From assembly GCA_024763175.1 (NCBI GenBank), contig JANTGA010000002.1, positions 1 through 53,282 of the forward strand: DNA of 53,282 nt, given 5' to 3'. Shown here one piece after another: positions 7,855 through 15,822 of this stretch. Source of the DNA: Sulfurovum sp. (GTDB taxonomy: Bacteria > Campylobacterota > Campylobacteria > Campylobacterales > Sulfurovaceae). Under the pieces are notes generated by a model. It searched no databases. It was not told the origin of the DNA and saw only the letters and a program-made list of their open reading frames with translations. Each line of letters starts with the position of its first letter. The first letter of the stretch is position 1. A program made the position numbers and the translations under genes.

Positions 7855-9150
7855 TTACCCCTTGATACCAAAAAATTTATCAAAGAAGCCAGAAACGATC
7901 TTGAGTGATGTACGAGAAATGGCCAGCTCACCTTTGGCAATATTTTTCGTGACGGTCGTTCCGGCTGCGATCAGTACATTGTCTTCGAGAGTCACGGGTG
8001 CGACCAGCTGCGCATCACTTCCGACAAAAACATTTTTACCGATGACGGTACGATGTTTGGCTTTGCCGTCATAGTTGCAGGTGATGACACCTGCGCCGAT
8101 GTTGCTCCCCTCTTCGATCGTAGCGTCTCCCAGATAGGCGAGATGCCCTGCTTTGACACCGGTGAGTGTTGATTTTTTGACTTCGACGAAATTGCCGATA
8201 TGGGTATCGGTGAGACTGCTCTGGGGACGGATGCGCGCCATAGGGCCCACACTGCTTTGTTTGATGATGGCCTCTTCGATGACGGAGTGCGACTTGATGT
8301 GCGACTCGATGATCTTCGAAGCACCGTGGATCGTGACGCCGTTTTCCAGGATGGATTCACCCTCGAAGCTGGCCCGGCAGTCGATGTAGATCGTCTCGGG
8401 CAGGTGCATCACGACACCTGCCATCATCAGTTTCTCTTTGATGCGCTGCTGCATGATGACTTCAGCCTGCGCCAGATCGAGTTTGGAGTTGACACCTTTG
8501 AACTCCTCCTCCTTGACATAGACAGGATGGACGCTTTTCTCCTCTTCGACAGCCATTTTGATGATATCTGTGAGATAATATTCCGCCTGAGCATTATCGT
8601 TGCTCAGGGCGGGGATATAGCGGTCGAGCAGTTCTCTTTTGACGGCATAGATGCCGGCATTGACCGTCTGGACGGTTTTTTGCTCCGGGGTACAATCCTT
8701 CTCTTCTACGATCTCTTTGACATTCTCTTCATCGATGATGACGCGGCCATAGCCGCTGGGATCTTCCATCTTGATGACACTCATATTGATATCGGCATCG
8801 CCGGCGACAAGTGCATGGAGTGAGTCGGTTGTGATGAGGGGCATATCACCATTGAGGATGAGCACGCGCTCGTGTTTGAAGCCGATCCCTTTCATCGCAC
8901 CGCCGGTGCCGGGGTACTGCTCGGCATCCTGCAAGTGGAATCGGATGCCACTATAGTGATCCGTGATCTTCTTTTCGATCCGTTCTGCCTGATGATGAAG
9001 TACGACGACGACATCATCAGAGAGTGACTGCGCCGCATCGATCGCATGAAAAAGCATCGCTTTGCCTGAGACTTCATGCAGAACTTTGGGCTTGGAGGAT
9101 TTCATACGCGTACCTTGACCGGCAGCGAGGATGACAACAGAGAGAGACAT
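7855..9150 (-). CDS. glmU: Bifunctional GlmU: GlcN-1-P acetyltransferase / GlcNAc-1-P uridyltransferase
   Basis: GlmU makes UDP-GlcNAc for peptidoglycan and lipid A. The 431-residue protein starts with the nucleotidyltransferase signature LAAGQGTRMKSSKPKVLHE. It has ILNGDMPLI for metal and nucleotide binding and a left-handed parallel beta-helix C-terminal half (ANGVTIHGAS-like hexapeptides, GNFVEVKKS, LGDATIEEGSNIGAGVITCN). The length is normal. It is the promoter-proximal gene of the six-gene run ending with truA. The region upstream contains the repeat block described separately. Confidence 0.96.
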   Translation of the reverse strand: MSLSVVILAAGQGTRMKSSKPKVLHEVSGKAMLFHAIDAAQSLSDDVVVVLHHQAERIEKKITDHYSGIRFHLQDAEQYPGTGGAMKGIGFKHERVLILNGDMPLITTDSLHALVAGDADINMSVIKMEDPSGYGRVIIDEENVKEIVEEKDCTPEQKTVQTVNAGIYAVKRELLDRYIPALSNDNAQAEYYLTDIIKMAVEEEKSVHPVYVKEEEFKGVNSKLDLAQAEVIMQQRIKEKLMMAGVVMHLPETIYIDCRASFEGESILENGVTIHGASKIIESHIKSHSVIEEAIIKQSSVGPMARIRPQSSLTDTHIGNFVEVKKSTLTGVKAGHLAYLGDATIEEGSNIGAGVITCNYDGKAKHRTVIGKNVFVGSDAQLVAPVTLEDNVLIAAGTTVTKNIAKGELAISRTSLKIVSGFFDKFFGIKG

Positions 9151-9228
9151 ATATGTGTACCTTTTGATAAAATTATTGTATTATATCCAATTGAATTTAA
9201 ACCCCCACAAAAGCCCGACAACAAGAAA

Positions 9229-9393
9229 GGCAACCACAAGGGATTGCCTCTACAGTCATCACATTTCGTAGGGGGTACCTCTTGTGGGTACCCTTTTTTG
9301 ACTCGAACAAGTTCGAGTGTCCCGAAGCTTGAGACCCTCAGACTTGTCTGAGGCAACTTTTCTCATTCGTTATGGACTCGAACAAGTTCGAGT
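9229..9393 (+). repeat. Composite palindromic repeat block, copy 1
   Basis: The 352-base gap between divergent glmU and trmA is filled by several short imperfect palindromes. Unit A (9229-9253) pairs GGCAA with TTGCC. Unit B (9268-9293) is a diverged inverted version of A, with GGGTACC pairing with GGTACCC, and is followed by six Ts. Unit C (9301-9318) is the perfect palindrome ACTCGAAC-AA-GTTCGAGT, and C appears again at 9376-9393. Unit D (9337-9352) is CTCAGAC-TT-GTCTGAG. The same A, B, C and D units recur at 50885-51063. No protein-coding potential was seen here. The block resembles REP/BIME-type or small non-autonomous elements; its origin is not established. Confidence 0.8.
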
Positions 9394-9502
9394 GTCTTGA
9401 GCTTCGGAGCACTCATTCACAAGGGTGCGTATATCTAAAGCCGCGAAGGAAAATAACGGTATACTTATTTTTTAGAGATTGTATGAAGAACAAGGATAAA
9501 GA

Positions 9503-10615
9503 GTGGAATGTAAACATTTTGGAAGCTGCGGATCATGCACGCTCTACCGGACAGACTATGCGACACAGCTCAAAGACAAAGAAGAACGTGTTTCGGCACT
9601 GCTGGCACCCTTTTACCGGGGGGCAATGGGTGTTTTTGGCTCTCCTGATCATCACTATCGGGCACGGGCGGAGTTTCGTATCTGGCATGAGGGGGATCAC
9701 TGCGACTATGCGATGGGAAATCTGGAGAAAAACGGTGCCGTCACGATCGAAATGTGCCCCAAAGTATCCTTGGCCATCGAGAAGAGAATGTGGCCGCTGT
9801 TGGAGAAGATCAATGACGTACCCATCCTGAAAACGAAATTGTTTGCGGTAGAGTTTTTGGCGACGACTACGGATGCGTGCCTGATCACGCTGCTCTATCA
9901 TCGCAGGCTTGAGAGTGATTGGGAAGAAGAAGCAAAAAAGTTAGAATCTGTACTTCAGTGTAAGATATTGGGGCGAAGCCGAAAACAAAAAGTGATACTC
10001 TCTGATGAATTTGTGACGGAAAAACTTCGGATAGATGGTAGAGAAGTGACATATCGGCACTATGAGAGTGGCTTTACCCAGCCCAATCCCGCGGTCAATG
10101 TCAAGATGATCGAGTGGGCGATCACACAGGCACAAAAAACAGGCGGCGGGGATTTCCTGGAAAGCTATTGCGGATTGGGGAACTTCACGATACCGCTCTC
10201 GCGCTACTATGACAAAGTATTGGCGACTGAAGTAAGCAAGCGGTCGATTTATGCTGCGCAGGAGAATTGTGTCGAAAATGATGTGGATCATATTGCGTTT
10301 GTCCGTCTCTCTTCGGAAGAGATGACGGAGGCGCTGACAAAAGTCCGGGATTTTACACGGCTCAGGGGTATCGATCTGGATGCCTATAACTTCTCTACGG
10401 TCTTGGTCGATCCGCCCAGGGCAGGCTTGGATGAGGCGACCACGGGGCTGATCAGCGGGATAGAGTCCATCATCTATATCTCGTGCAATCCCGAAACACT
10501 GGCAAGAGATTTGAAGCAGCTGACAACAACGCATCAGGTAGAAGATGCTGCAATTTTTGATCAATTTCCGCATACTGGCCATATCGAAAGCGGTGTTTTA
10601 TTGAGGAAACGATAG
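9503..10615 (+). CDS. trmA: tRNA (uracil-5-)-methyltransferase
   Basis: TrmA makes 5-methyluridine at position 54 of tRNA. The 370-residue protein has the N-terminal CKHFGSCGSCTLY segment, the SAM site FLESYCGLGNFTIPLSR, VLVDPPRAGLD, and the catalytic-cysteine motif IIYISCNPETLARDL near residue 330. The carboxy end HTGHIESGVLL is also typical. The start is a GTG at 9503 with AAGGA six bases upstream; no ATG fits the N-terminal motif. It is the first gene right of the repeat block and is transcribed away from glmU. Confidence 0.94.
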   Translation: MECKHFGSCGSCTLYRTDYATQLKDKEERVSALLAPFYRGAMGVFGSPDHHYRARAEFRIWHEGDHCDYAMGNLEKNGAVTIEMCPKVSLAIEKRMWPLLEKINDVPILKTKLFAVEFLATTTDACLITLLYHRRLESDWEEEAKKLESVLQCKILGRSRKQKVILSDEFVTEKLRIDGREVTYRHYESGFTQPNPAVNVKMIEWAITQAQKTGGGDFLESYCGLGNFTIPLSRYYDKVLATEVSKRSIYAAQENCVENDVDHIAFVRLSSEEMTEALTKVRDFTRLRGIDLDAYNFSTVLVDPPRAGLDEATTGLISGIESIIYISCNPETLARDLKQLTTTHQVEDAAIFDQFPHTGHIESGVLLRKR

Positions 10616-10732
10616 CGCTATTTATAATTGGTTATTATTCTCTCGCTACAATGCGGAAAAAATTCAGGGTTACTTCGCTCATTTGTATTGATGACGGGTG
10701 TCTCCCTTTGAAGAAAGCGCATATACTTTAAA

Positions 10733-11761
10733 ATGAAAAACATTACTCTTTTGCTCCTCTGCCTCCTCTTTTTTATGCATTCGGCGCTCTTTGCCAAAGA
10801 CTACACGCAGAAACACGAAGTACGCCTCTTTGTTGACCAAATGGTGAAACGCCATAAATTCAGCAGAAGCTATCTCAACGATCTTTTTCGCAGTGTCAAA
10901 TTTCAAAAAAAAGCCCTGGCGGTTTATGTACCGTCATTGAGGCCGAGAGTGCCGAGGCGTCCATCGCATTCAGCCAGAAAAATAGGCCCCTGGGATTATT
11001 ACGAGAAGGTGATGCTCAAAGAGTCGAAAGTGACCAAAGGGATCGCTTATATGCATCAGCACCGTGAGACGCTCTCCCGTATGTACAGCAAATATGGTGT
11101 ACAACCCGAGTATGTGACGGCGATTATCGGAATCGAGAGCCATTATGGGGTCAATACCGGAAAATTTCCTGTTTTCGATACGTTGACAACGTTGGCATTT
11201 GAGTCACACCGACGCAAACGATATTTCAAATCTGAACTCAAAGAGTTTCTGCTGATGACCAGAAGAGAGAAGGTCAACCCGACACGCATCATGGGTTCTT
11301 ATGCAGGCGCGATCGGACTGGGGCAGTTTATGCCGAGTAACTACAAGAGCTATGTGGTTGATTTCAACGGTGACGGCAAGAAGAGGATGAATGATTCTCA
11401 GGATGCGATAGGAAGTGTGGCATATTATCTCAAGCGCCATGGGTGGCACAGAGGAGAGCCTGTTGCCGTGAGGGTTTCGTATCCCGGCAAACGGTTCAAC
11501 AGTCGAAAAACCGGATACAGACACAGCTATAGCAGGGCATCCCTGAAGGATATTGCGCCCAAGTGGCAGTTTGACTACCACGGGAGAGTCTATTTGATCA
11601 AACTAAAGCGATATCACTTTGATGAACTCTGGTATGGAACCAAAAACTTCTATGTGATCACCCGTTACAACCACAGCAGTTACTATGCGATGGCAGTCTA
11701 TCAGCTGGCAGAACGAATCAAAAAGGGATATAAAGAGAAGTATGGGAGTTATTTGAGATAA
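10733..11761 (+). CDS. Secreted lytic murein transglycosylase, MltB-like (SLT_2 family)
   Basis: The 342-residue protein begins with a signal peptide (MKNITLLLLCLLFFMHSALFA) cleaved near residue 21. The MltB fold is marked by YVTAIIGIESHYGVNTG with the catalytic Glu at residue 135, by LLMTRREKVNP, and by GSYAGAIGLGQFMPSNY. A calcium-loop-like DFNGDGKKRMND follows, as in soluble MltB. No lipobox cysteine is seen, so it is likely periplasmic rather than lipid-anchored. It should cleave peptidoglycan to 1,6-anhydromuropeptides. The ribosome site is weak. Confidence 0.92.
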   Translation: MKNITLLLLCLLFFMHSALFAKDYTQKHEVRLFVDQMVKRHKFSRSYLNDLFRSVKFQKKALAVYVPSLRPRVPRRPSHSARKIGPWDYYEKVMLKESKVTKGIAYMHQHRETLSRMYSKYGVQPEYVTAIIGIESHYGVNTGKFPVFDTLTTLAFESHRRKRYFKSELKEFLLMTRREKVNPTRIMGSYAGAIGLGQFMPSNYKSYVVDFNGDGKKRMNDSQDAIGSVAYYLKRHGWHRGEPVAVRVSYPGKRFNSRKTGYRHSYSRASLKDIAPKWQFDYHGRVYLIKLKRYHFDELWYGTKNFYVITRYNHSSYYAMAVYQLAERIKKGYKEKYGSYLR

Positions 11762-11868
11762 TCTGCACGACAATTGAGAAAATTCAAATGAGGAGCTAAA
11801 GGCAAGTCAAAGGGATAGTTTTGCTTTTAGGGGATTCCTGATACGATCCAATAAGATAGCCACATGAA

Positions 11869-11894
11869 GGGCAACCACAAGGGATTGCCCCTAC
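11869..11894 (+). repeat. Single palindromic repeat unit A
   Basis: A lone copy of unit A lies here: GGGCAA at the left pairs with TTGCCC, followed by CTAC. It sits in the 176-base gap between the convergent transglycosylase and CoA-binding protein genes. It differs from the 9229 copy only at the edges (GGGCAA and GCCCCTAC rather than AGGCAA and GCCTCTAC). Nothing else is recognised in the gap. Confidence 0.8.
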
Positions 11895-11937
11895 GGCCAA
11901 GTGCTTCTATGGCAGGAGCGGAGCGGAGCCCCACGCT

Positions 11938-12366
11938 CTAAAAGAGGGCTCTGTGTTCCACCATCGTGCAGTGATTCTGTACGACTTTCATCCCTGCTTT
12001 TTCTGCTTTTTCTGCCGCTTCGTTATTGACAAGACCCTGCTGTCCCCAGAAGACTTTGACATCTCCCCGTTCGATACAGGCGTCTGCTATAGGCCCAAAG
12101 GCAGCAGGCTTTCTGAAAATATCAACCATATCTACTGCAAAAGGGATCTCAGCCAGAGAGCGGTAAACCTTTTCGCCCAGGATCGTCTCTTCTTTGGGGT
12201 AGACAGGGATGATCTTGTAGCCAGCTTCCTGAAGGTACTTTGCGACTTGGTGGCTCGCTTTGGATTCATCCGGGGATAGCCCCATGACGGCAATCGTCTT
12301 CACCGTTTCAAATATCTCTTTGATCTCTTCCTTGTTGCTGTTCACTGTGGGAAATTCACACTCCAT
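11938..12366 (-). CDS. CoA-binding domain protein (YccU-like)
   Basis: The 142-residue protein is a stand-alone Rossmann-type CoA-binding domain. Motifs are KTIAVMGLSPDESKASHQVA at residues 20-42, GYKIIPVYP, and VDMVDIFRKPAAFGPIADACI. The carboxy end is QNHCTMVEHRALF, a conserved Cys/His-containing tail of this family. Its function is unproven; relatives bind CoA and are often annotated simply as CoA-binding. It is read opposite to ilvA, which starts 87 bases away, so the two probably have divergent promoters in between. Confidence 0.88.
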   Translation of the reverse strand: MECEFPTVNSNKEEIKEIFETVKTIAVMGLSPDESKASHQVAKYLQEAGYKIIPVYPKEETILGEKVYRSLAEIPFAVDMVDIFRKPAAFGPIADACIERGDVKVFWGQQGLVNNEAAEKAEKAGMKVVQNHCTMVEHRALF

Positions 12367-12453
12367 ACTTAATCCTTTGCTGATATAATTCGCTTCGTAT
12401 CCCCGATCTTTGAAAGATCAGGACAGAAACCTTATTATTACTCAGGAAAGATA

Positions 12454-13665
12454 ATGTTAGACTTAAAGCAGATCGAAAATGCCTATAGGAGAGTTTCGAG
12501 TGTGGTATCCCGAACGCCTTTCAGCCATGCACCGATCCTCAGTGCACTGACGGGATATGAGATCTATCTCAAAAAGGAAAACCTCCAGCAGACCGGTGCA
12601 TTCAAACTTAGAGGGGCTTTCAACAAGATCGCAACACTGATAGAAGAGGGCATGCATGGCGGTGTCGTCGCAGCCAGTGCGGGCAACCATGCCCAGGGGG
12701 TGGCGTTTGCTGCCAAATATTTCGGGATAGAGGCGACGATCGTTATGCCCGAGTCGACCCCTCTGACCAAAGTGCAGGGCGTCAGGGAGCTGGGTGCAGC
12801 CGTGATTCTCTATGGAAGCAATTATGACGAAGCCTACGGCTATGCGACAGGCTATGCTGCTGAGAAGAAGCAGGTGTTTGTGCACCCCTTCACTGATGAA
12901 GCAGTGATGGCGGGACAAGGGACAGTGGCGATCGAGATGCTTGAAGAGCAGCCTGATCTCAACCTCCTGCTCATACCCGTTGGCGGTGGCGGGCTGATCT
13001 CGGGTATCGCTACCGCAGTCAAAGAGATGAAGCCTGACTGCCAAGTCATCGGTGTCGCTGCAGAAGGTGCTCCGGCGATGGCGACCTCTTATCGAAAGGG
13101 ATATGCGGTCGATTCGACAGCTGTGCGGACGATTGCTGACGGTATCGCTGTGAGGGATACCTCGCCGATCACACTCGACTATCTGCTCAAGTATGTCGAT
13201 GGGATGGAACTGGTCTGCGAAGATGAGATCGCCAATGCCATTCTCTTTTTGCTCGAGAAGCAAAAGGTACTTGTCGAGGGGGCCGGCGCAGTCGGTGTTG
13301 CGGCACTGCTGCATCACAAGATCACGATGCCCAGGGGAAGCAAGATCGGCATCGTCCTCAGTGGTGGCAATATTGATGTCACGATGCTCTCCCTGATCAT
13401 CGAAAAAGGTTTGATCAAATCTTCCCGAAAAATGAAGCTCATCGTGACCCTCGTCGACAAACCCGGCTCGCTGATGCACTTCACTGAACTGCTGAGCAAA
13501 GTCGCTGCCAATATCGTGCAGATAGGCTATGACCGTGTATCGACTGATCTGGAGTTTGGAGATGCCAATGTTTCTGTCGATTTGGAGACCAAAGGTATCG
13601 CACACCAGGAGGAGATCCGGGAGATACTCAAAACCCACGGATTTGCTTTTGTGGAAGAGCATTGA
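12454..13665 (+). CDS. ilvA: Threonine ammonia-lyase (threonine dehydratase) with ACT-like C-terminus
   Basis: This PLP enzyme converts threonine to 2-oxobutanoate for isoleucine synthesis. In the 403-residue protein the PLP lysine lies in LQQTGAFKLRGAFNK near residue 49, AASAGNHAQGVA follows, and the phosphate-binding loop is LIPVGGGGLISG. The last 80 residues (KMKLIVTLVDKPGSLMHFTE...) form an ACT-type domain, as in short biosynthetic or TdcB-like enzymes. AGGAAAG lies just before the ATG. Together with ilvB and ilvN downstream in the window it supports a full isoleucine branch. Confidence 0.93.
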   Translation: MLDLKQIENAYRRVSSVVSRTPFSHAPILSALTGYEIYLKKENLQQTGAFKLRGAFNKIATLIEEGMHGGVVAASAGNHAQGVAFAAKYFGIEATIVMPESTPLTKVQGVRELGAAVILYGSNYDEAYGYATGYAAEKKQVFVHPFTDEAVMAGQGTVAIEMLEEQPDLNLLLIPVGGGGLISGIATAVKEMKPDCQVIGVAAEGAPAMATSYRKGYAVDSTAVRTIADGIAVRDTSPITLDYLLKYVDGMELVCEDEIANAILFLLEKQKVLVEGAGAVGVAALLHHKITMPRGSKIGIVLSGGNIDVTMLSLIIEKGLIKSSRKMKLIVTLVDKPGSLMHFTELLSKVAANIVQIGYDRVSTDLEFGDANVSVDLETKGIAHQEEIREILKTHGFAFVEEH

Positions 13666-13680
13666 TATGGAGGCTATCCA

Positions 13681-14610
13681 GTGATTGCTATCGACCTGGG
13701 TTCCAATACCCTGCGCGTCATCCAAGTTGACTGTGACAGCGGCAGAGTGATGGCTGCCTTCGAGAAGATGGTCAAAACTGCAGATGGTTTGGCTCATACA
13801 GGCAGAGTGGGCGAGCAGGCGGTAGAGAGGGTGGCTCAAGCCATCCGGGAAGCCAAAGAGCAGATCGACTTCTCTGCAGATGAAATGCGTGCCGTGACGA
13901 CCGAGGCATTGCGCAGAGCAGACAATACAGAAGAGGTGCTTGCTGCGATCGAAGAAGAGACAGGGGTGCAGTTCGAAGTGATCTCCGGCGAGGAGGAGGC
14001 GAGACTGACACTGCTTGCGACAGAGTACCGCCTGAGGCATCTTGACTGTGATGCAGAGGCTTTTTTGCTTGTCGATATCGGAGGGGGCTCGACGGAGTTG
14101 ATCTTTCGCTATCCGGACAAAGTCCTGACACGAAGTTTCCCCATAGGGATCGTAACGATCGCGCAGCACTATGCATCGATCGAAGCGATCGAAGCAGCAC
14201 TTCCTGATGAGATGGCAGCGATGCAGAGATATACTCGGGAGCGATATCGCCGGGAGGGACCTATCGAAACATTCGTGGCAACAGCCGGTACGCCGACGAC
14301 AGTAGCAGCACTGAAGCTCGGACAGAATTATGCGACGTACGATCCTGAAGAGATCAATGGCACGTCACTGAGTGTTTCTGATCTGAACGATGCACTGCGG
14401 CTTTTGCTCTCGACTTCTGAGCAGGAGCGGGAGAGACTGGTGGGTGTCGGCCGGAGTGATTTGATCGCGGCGGGGATCTTGATCTTTAAAAGACTTTTTG
14501 CGATTGCCGACATGCAAGCGTGCATCGTGATCGATGATGGTTTGCGCGAGGGTGTTGCCCTGCAAGGATGTCGGGATGCGATGACTGAGACAAAGCGTGC
14601 GAGGTTTTAA
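13681..14610 (+). CDS. Ppx/GppA phosphatase family protein (short form)
   Basis: The 309-residue protein belongs to the ASKHA-fold exopolyphosphatase/pppGpp phosphohydrolase family. IAIDLGSNTLRVIQVD opens the protein, ISGEEEARLTLLAT and LLVDIGGGSTELIF are the central motifs, and FVATAGTPTTVAALKL follows. It has only the phosphatase core and lacks the HD-type C-terminal domain of E. coli Ppx. The start is GTG at 13681 with a GGAGG about eight bases upstream; the nearby ATG is out of frame. Whether it acts on polyphosphate or pppGpp cannot be read from sequence. A PPK2 gene occurs in the window at 31064. Confidence 0.9.
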   Translation: MIAIDLGSNTLRVIQVDCDSGRVMAAFEKMVKTADGLAHTGRVGEQAVERVAQAIREAKEQIDFSADEMRAVTTEALRRADNTEEVLAAIEEETGVQFEVISGEEEARLTLLATEYRLRHLDCDAEAFLLVDIGGGSTELIFRYPDKVLTRSFPIGIVTIAQHYASIEAIEAALPDEMAAMQRYTRERYRREGPIETFVATAGTPTTVAALKLGQNYATYDPEEINGTSLSVSDLNDALRLLLSTSEQERERLVGVGRSDLIAAGILIFKRLFAIADMQACIVIDDGLREGVALQGCRDAMTETKRARF

Positions 14611-14668
14611 TACATATTGGATATGATTATATAGTAAATTTGTCTGAGAGTCGTGGGGAGTGCTTCCG

Positions 14669-15091
14669 TTGGAGAAAAGAGTAGAGCAGAAAATCACATA
14701 TAGAATCTTGAAATTTGGATCGGTAGGCGCGCTTGGAGCCGTCACCAATCTCATCATCTACAGTTCTCTCGTTTTTCTTGATATCAACTATAACCTGGCA
14801 TCTGCATGTGCCTTTGTCGTAGCTGTCACGCAGAATTTTCTGCTCAACAAACGTTGGACCTTCAAAGACCATGATGCGCGTGTCAGGCATCGTTTTGTCA
14901 AATACTTTATGTTGAATTTTTTGAGTTTTCTGCTGAACCTGGCAATTTTGAATTTGGTGATTCATTTTTTCGGAACCGAAAAGTTGGTGCAGATCGCAGC
15001 ACAGATTTTAGGTATCGCAGGGGCAATGATGACCAATTTTGCAGGAAGCCATCTGTTGATTTTCAAGACAGGAAAAGAGAGAGCATCGTGA
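14669..15091 (+). CDS. GtrA-like membrane protein (lipid-linked sugar flippase family)
   Basis: The 140-residue protein has four predicted membrane segments and the GtrA signature LKFGSVGALGAVTNLIIYSS, then VAVTQNFLLNKRWTFKD. GtrA proteins are thought to flip undecaprenyl-phosphate-linked sugars across the inner membrane. I prefer the TTG at 14669 because GGGGAG at 14655-14660 then lies eight bases upstream; a GTG at 14660 would overlap that site. It overlaps the following glycosyltransferase by four bases (GTGA), which fits the paired flippase/synthase arrangement of GtrA-GtrB systems. Confidence 0.88.
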   Translation: MEKRVEQKITYRILKFGSVGALGAVTNLIIYSSLVFLDINYNLASACAFVVAVTQNFLLNKRWTFKDHDARVRHRFVKYFMLNFLSFLLNLAILNLVIHFFGTEKLVQIAAQILGIAGAMMTNFAGSHLLIFKTGKERAS

Positions 15092-15822
15092 AAAAAGGTA
15101 TCGTGATCATCCCTACATATAACGAGATCGACAATATCGAAGTCGTGGCTCAGGCTGTTTTTTCTCTGGATCTCAATCTCGATATTCTGATCGTCGATGA
15201 CAATTCTCCCGACAAGACGTATGAAAAAGTTCGGGAATTGATCAAAGAGAGCTATGGAGATCGCCTGCATCTTATCGTCAGGGAAAAAAAAGAGGGATTG
15301 GGCAAAGCCTATATTGCCGGATTCAAGTGGGTATTGGCACAGCCTGAAGGGTATGATTTTGTGATCGAAATGGATGCCGATCTTTCACATAACCCCAAAT
15401 ATCTCCCCCGTTTTGTCGAAGCAATCGAGCACTACGATCTGGTGATAGGGAGCCGCTATGTCCCTGGGGGCGGAGCGACAGACTGGCCTCTCTTTCGCAA
15501 GGCGATCAGCTATGGCGGCAGCCTCTACTCGCGTCTGCTGCTGGGCGTCACGATCAAGGATATCACAGGCGGTTTCAAGTGCTTCAGGCGTGAAGTGCTT
15601 GAAACGATCAACCTTGATACTATTATCACCTCGGGCTACGCCTTTCAAATCGAGATGAATTACAAAGTAGCGCTGAAAAATTTCCGGATCATAGAGGTGC
15701 CGATCATCTTTGAGGAGCGGATTCGGGGAGCTTCCAAGATGACTAAAAAGGTTTTTATCGAAGCGCTGGGAAAGGTCATCACCCTGCGACTGAACAAGCG
15801 CAAAATCATGGAGGAGGGCTGA
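15088..15822 (+). CDS. Polyprenyl-phosphate glycosyltransferase, GT2 family (DPM1/GtrB-like)
   Basis: The 244-residue GT-A enzyme transfers a sugar to a polyprenyl phosphate on the cytoplasmic side. Motifs include IIPTYNEIDNIEVV, ILIVDDNSPDKTYE, the metal-binding FVIEMDADLSHNPKYLP (DxD), LVIGSRYVPGGG and DITGGFKCFRREVLE. These match dolichol-phosphate-mannose synthase-like bacterial proteins; the donor sugar cannot be told. It lacks C-terminal membrane segments, as in DPM1. Start GTG at 15088 overlaps the gtrA-like stop, and its TGA overlaps the ATG of the GT39 gene. Confidence 0.92.
   Translation: MKKGIVIIPTYNEIDNIEVVAQAVFSLDLNLDILIVDDNSPDKTYEKVRELIKESYGDRLHLIVREKKEGLGKAYIAGFKWVLAQPEGYDFVIEMDADLSHNPKYLPRFVEAIEHYDLVIGSRYVPGGGATDWPLFRKAISYGGSLYSRLLLGVTIKDITGGFKCFRREVLETINLDTIITSGYAFQIEMNYKVALKNFRIIEVPIIFEERIRGASKMTKKVFIEALGKVITLRLNKRKIMEEG

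Noticed and set aside
9273-9299. Unit B hairpin with six Ts as a true intrinsic terminator
   Set aside because: It lies between divergent genes, where no plus-strand transcript should need ending, and the second copy at 51015-51039 has a broken stem. It is kept as part of the repeat.
12463-14169. A 568-codon open frame on the minus strand opposite ilvA and ppx/gppA
   Set aside because: It is the antisense of two genes with complete family motifs, lacks recognisable domains and has a Cys/His/Arg-rich composition typical of shadow frames.
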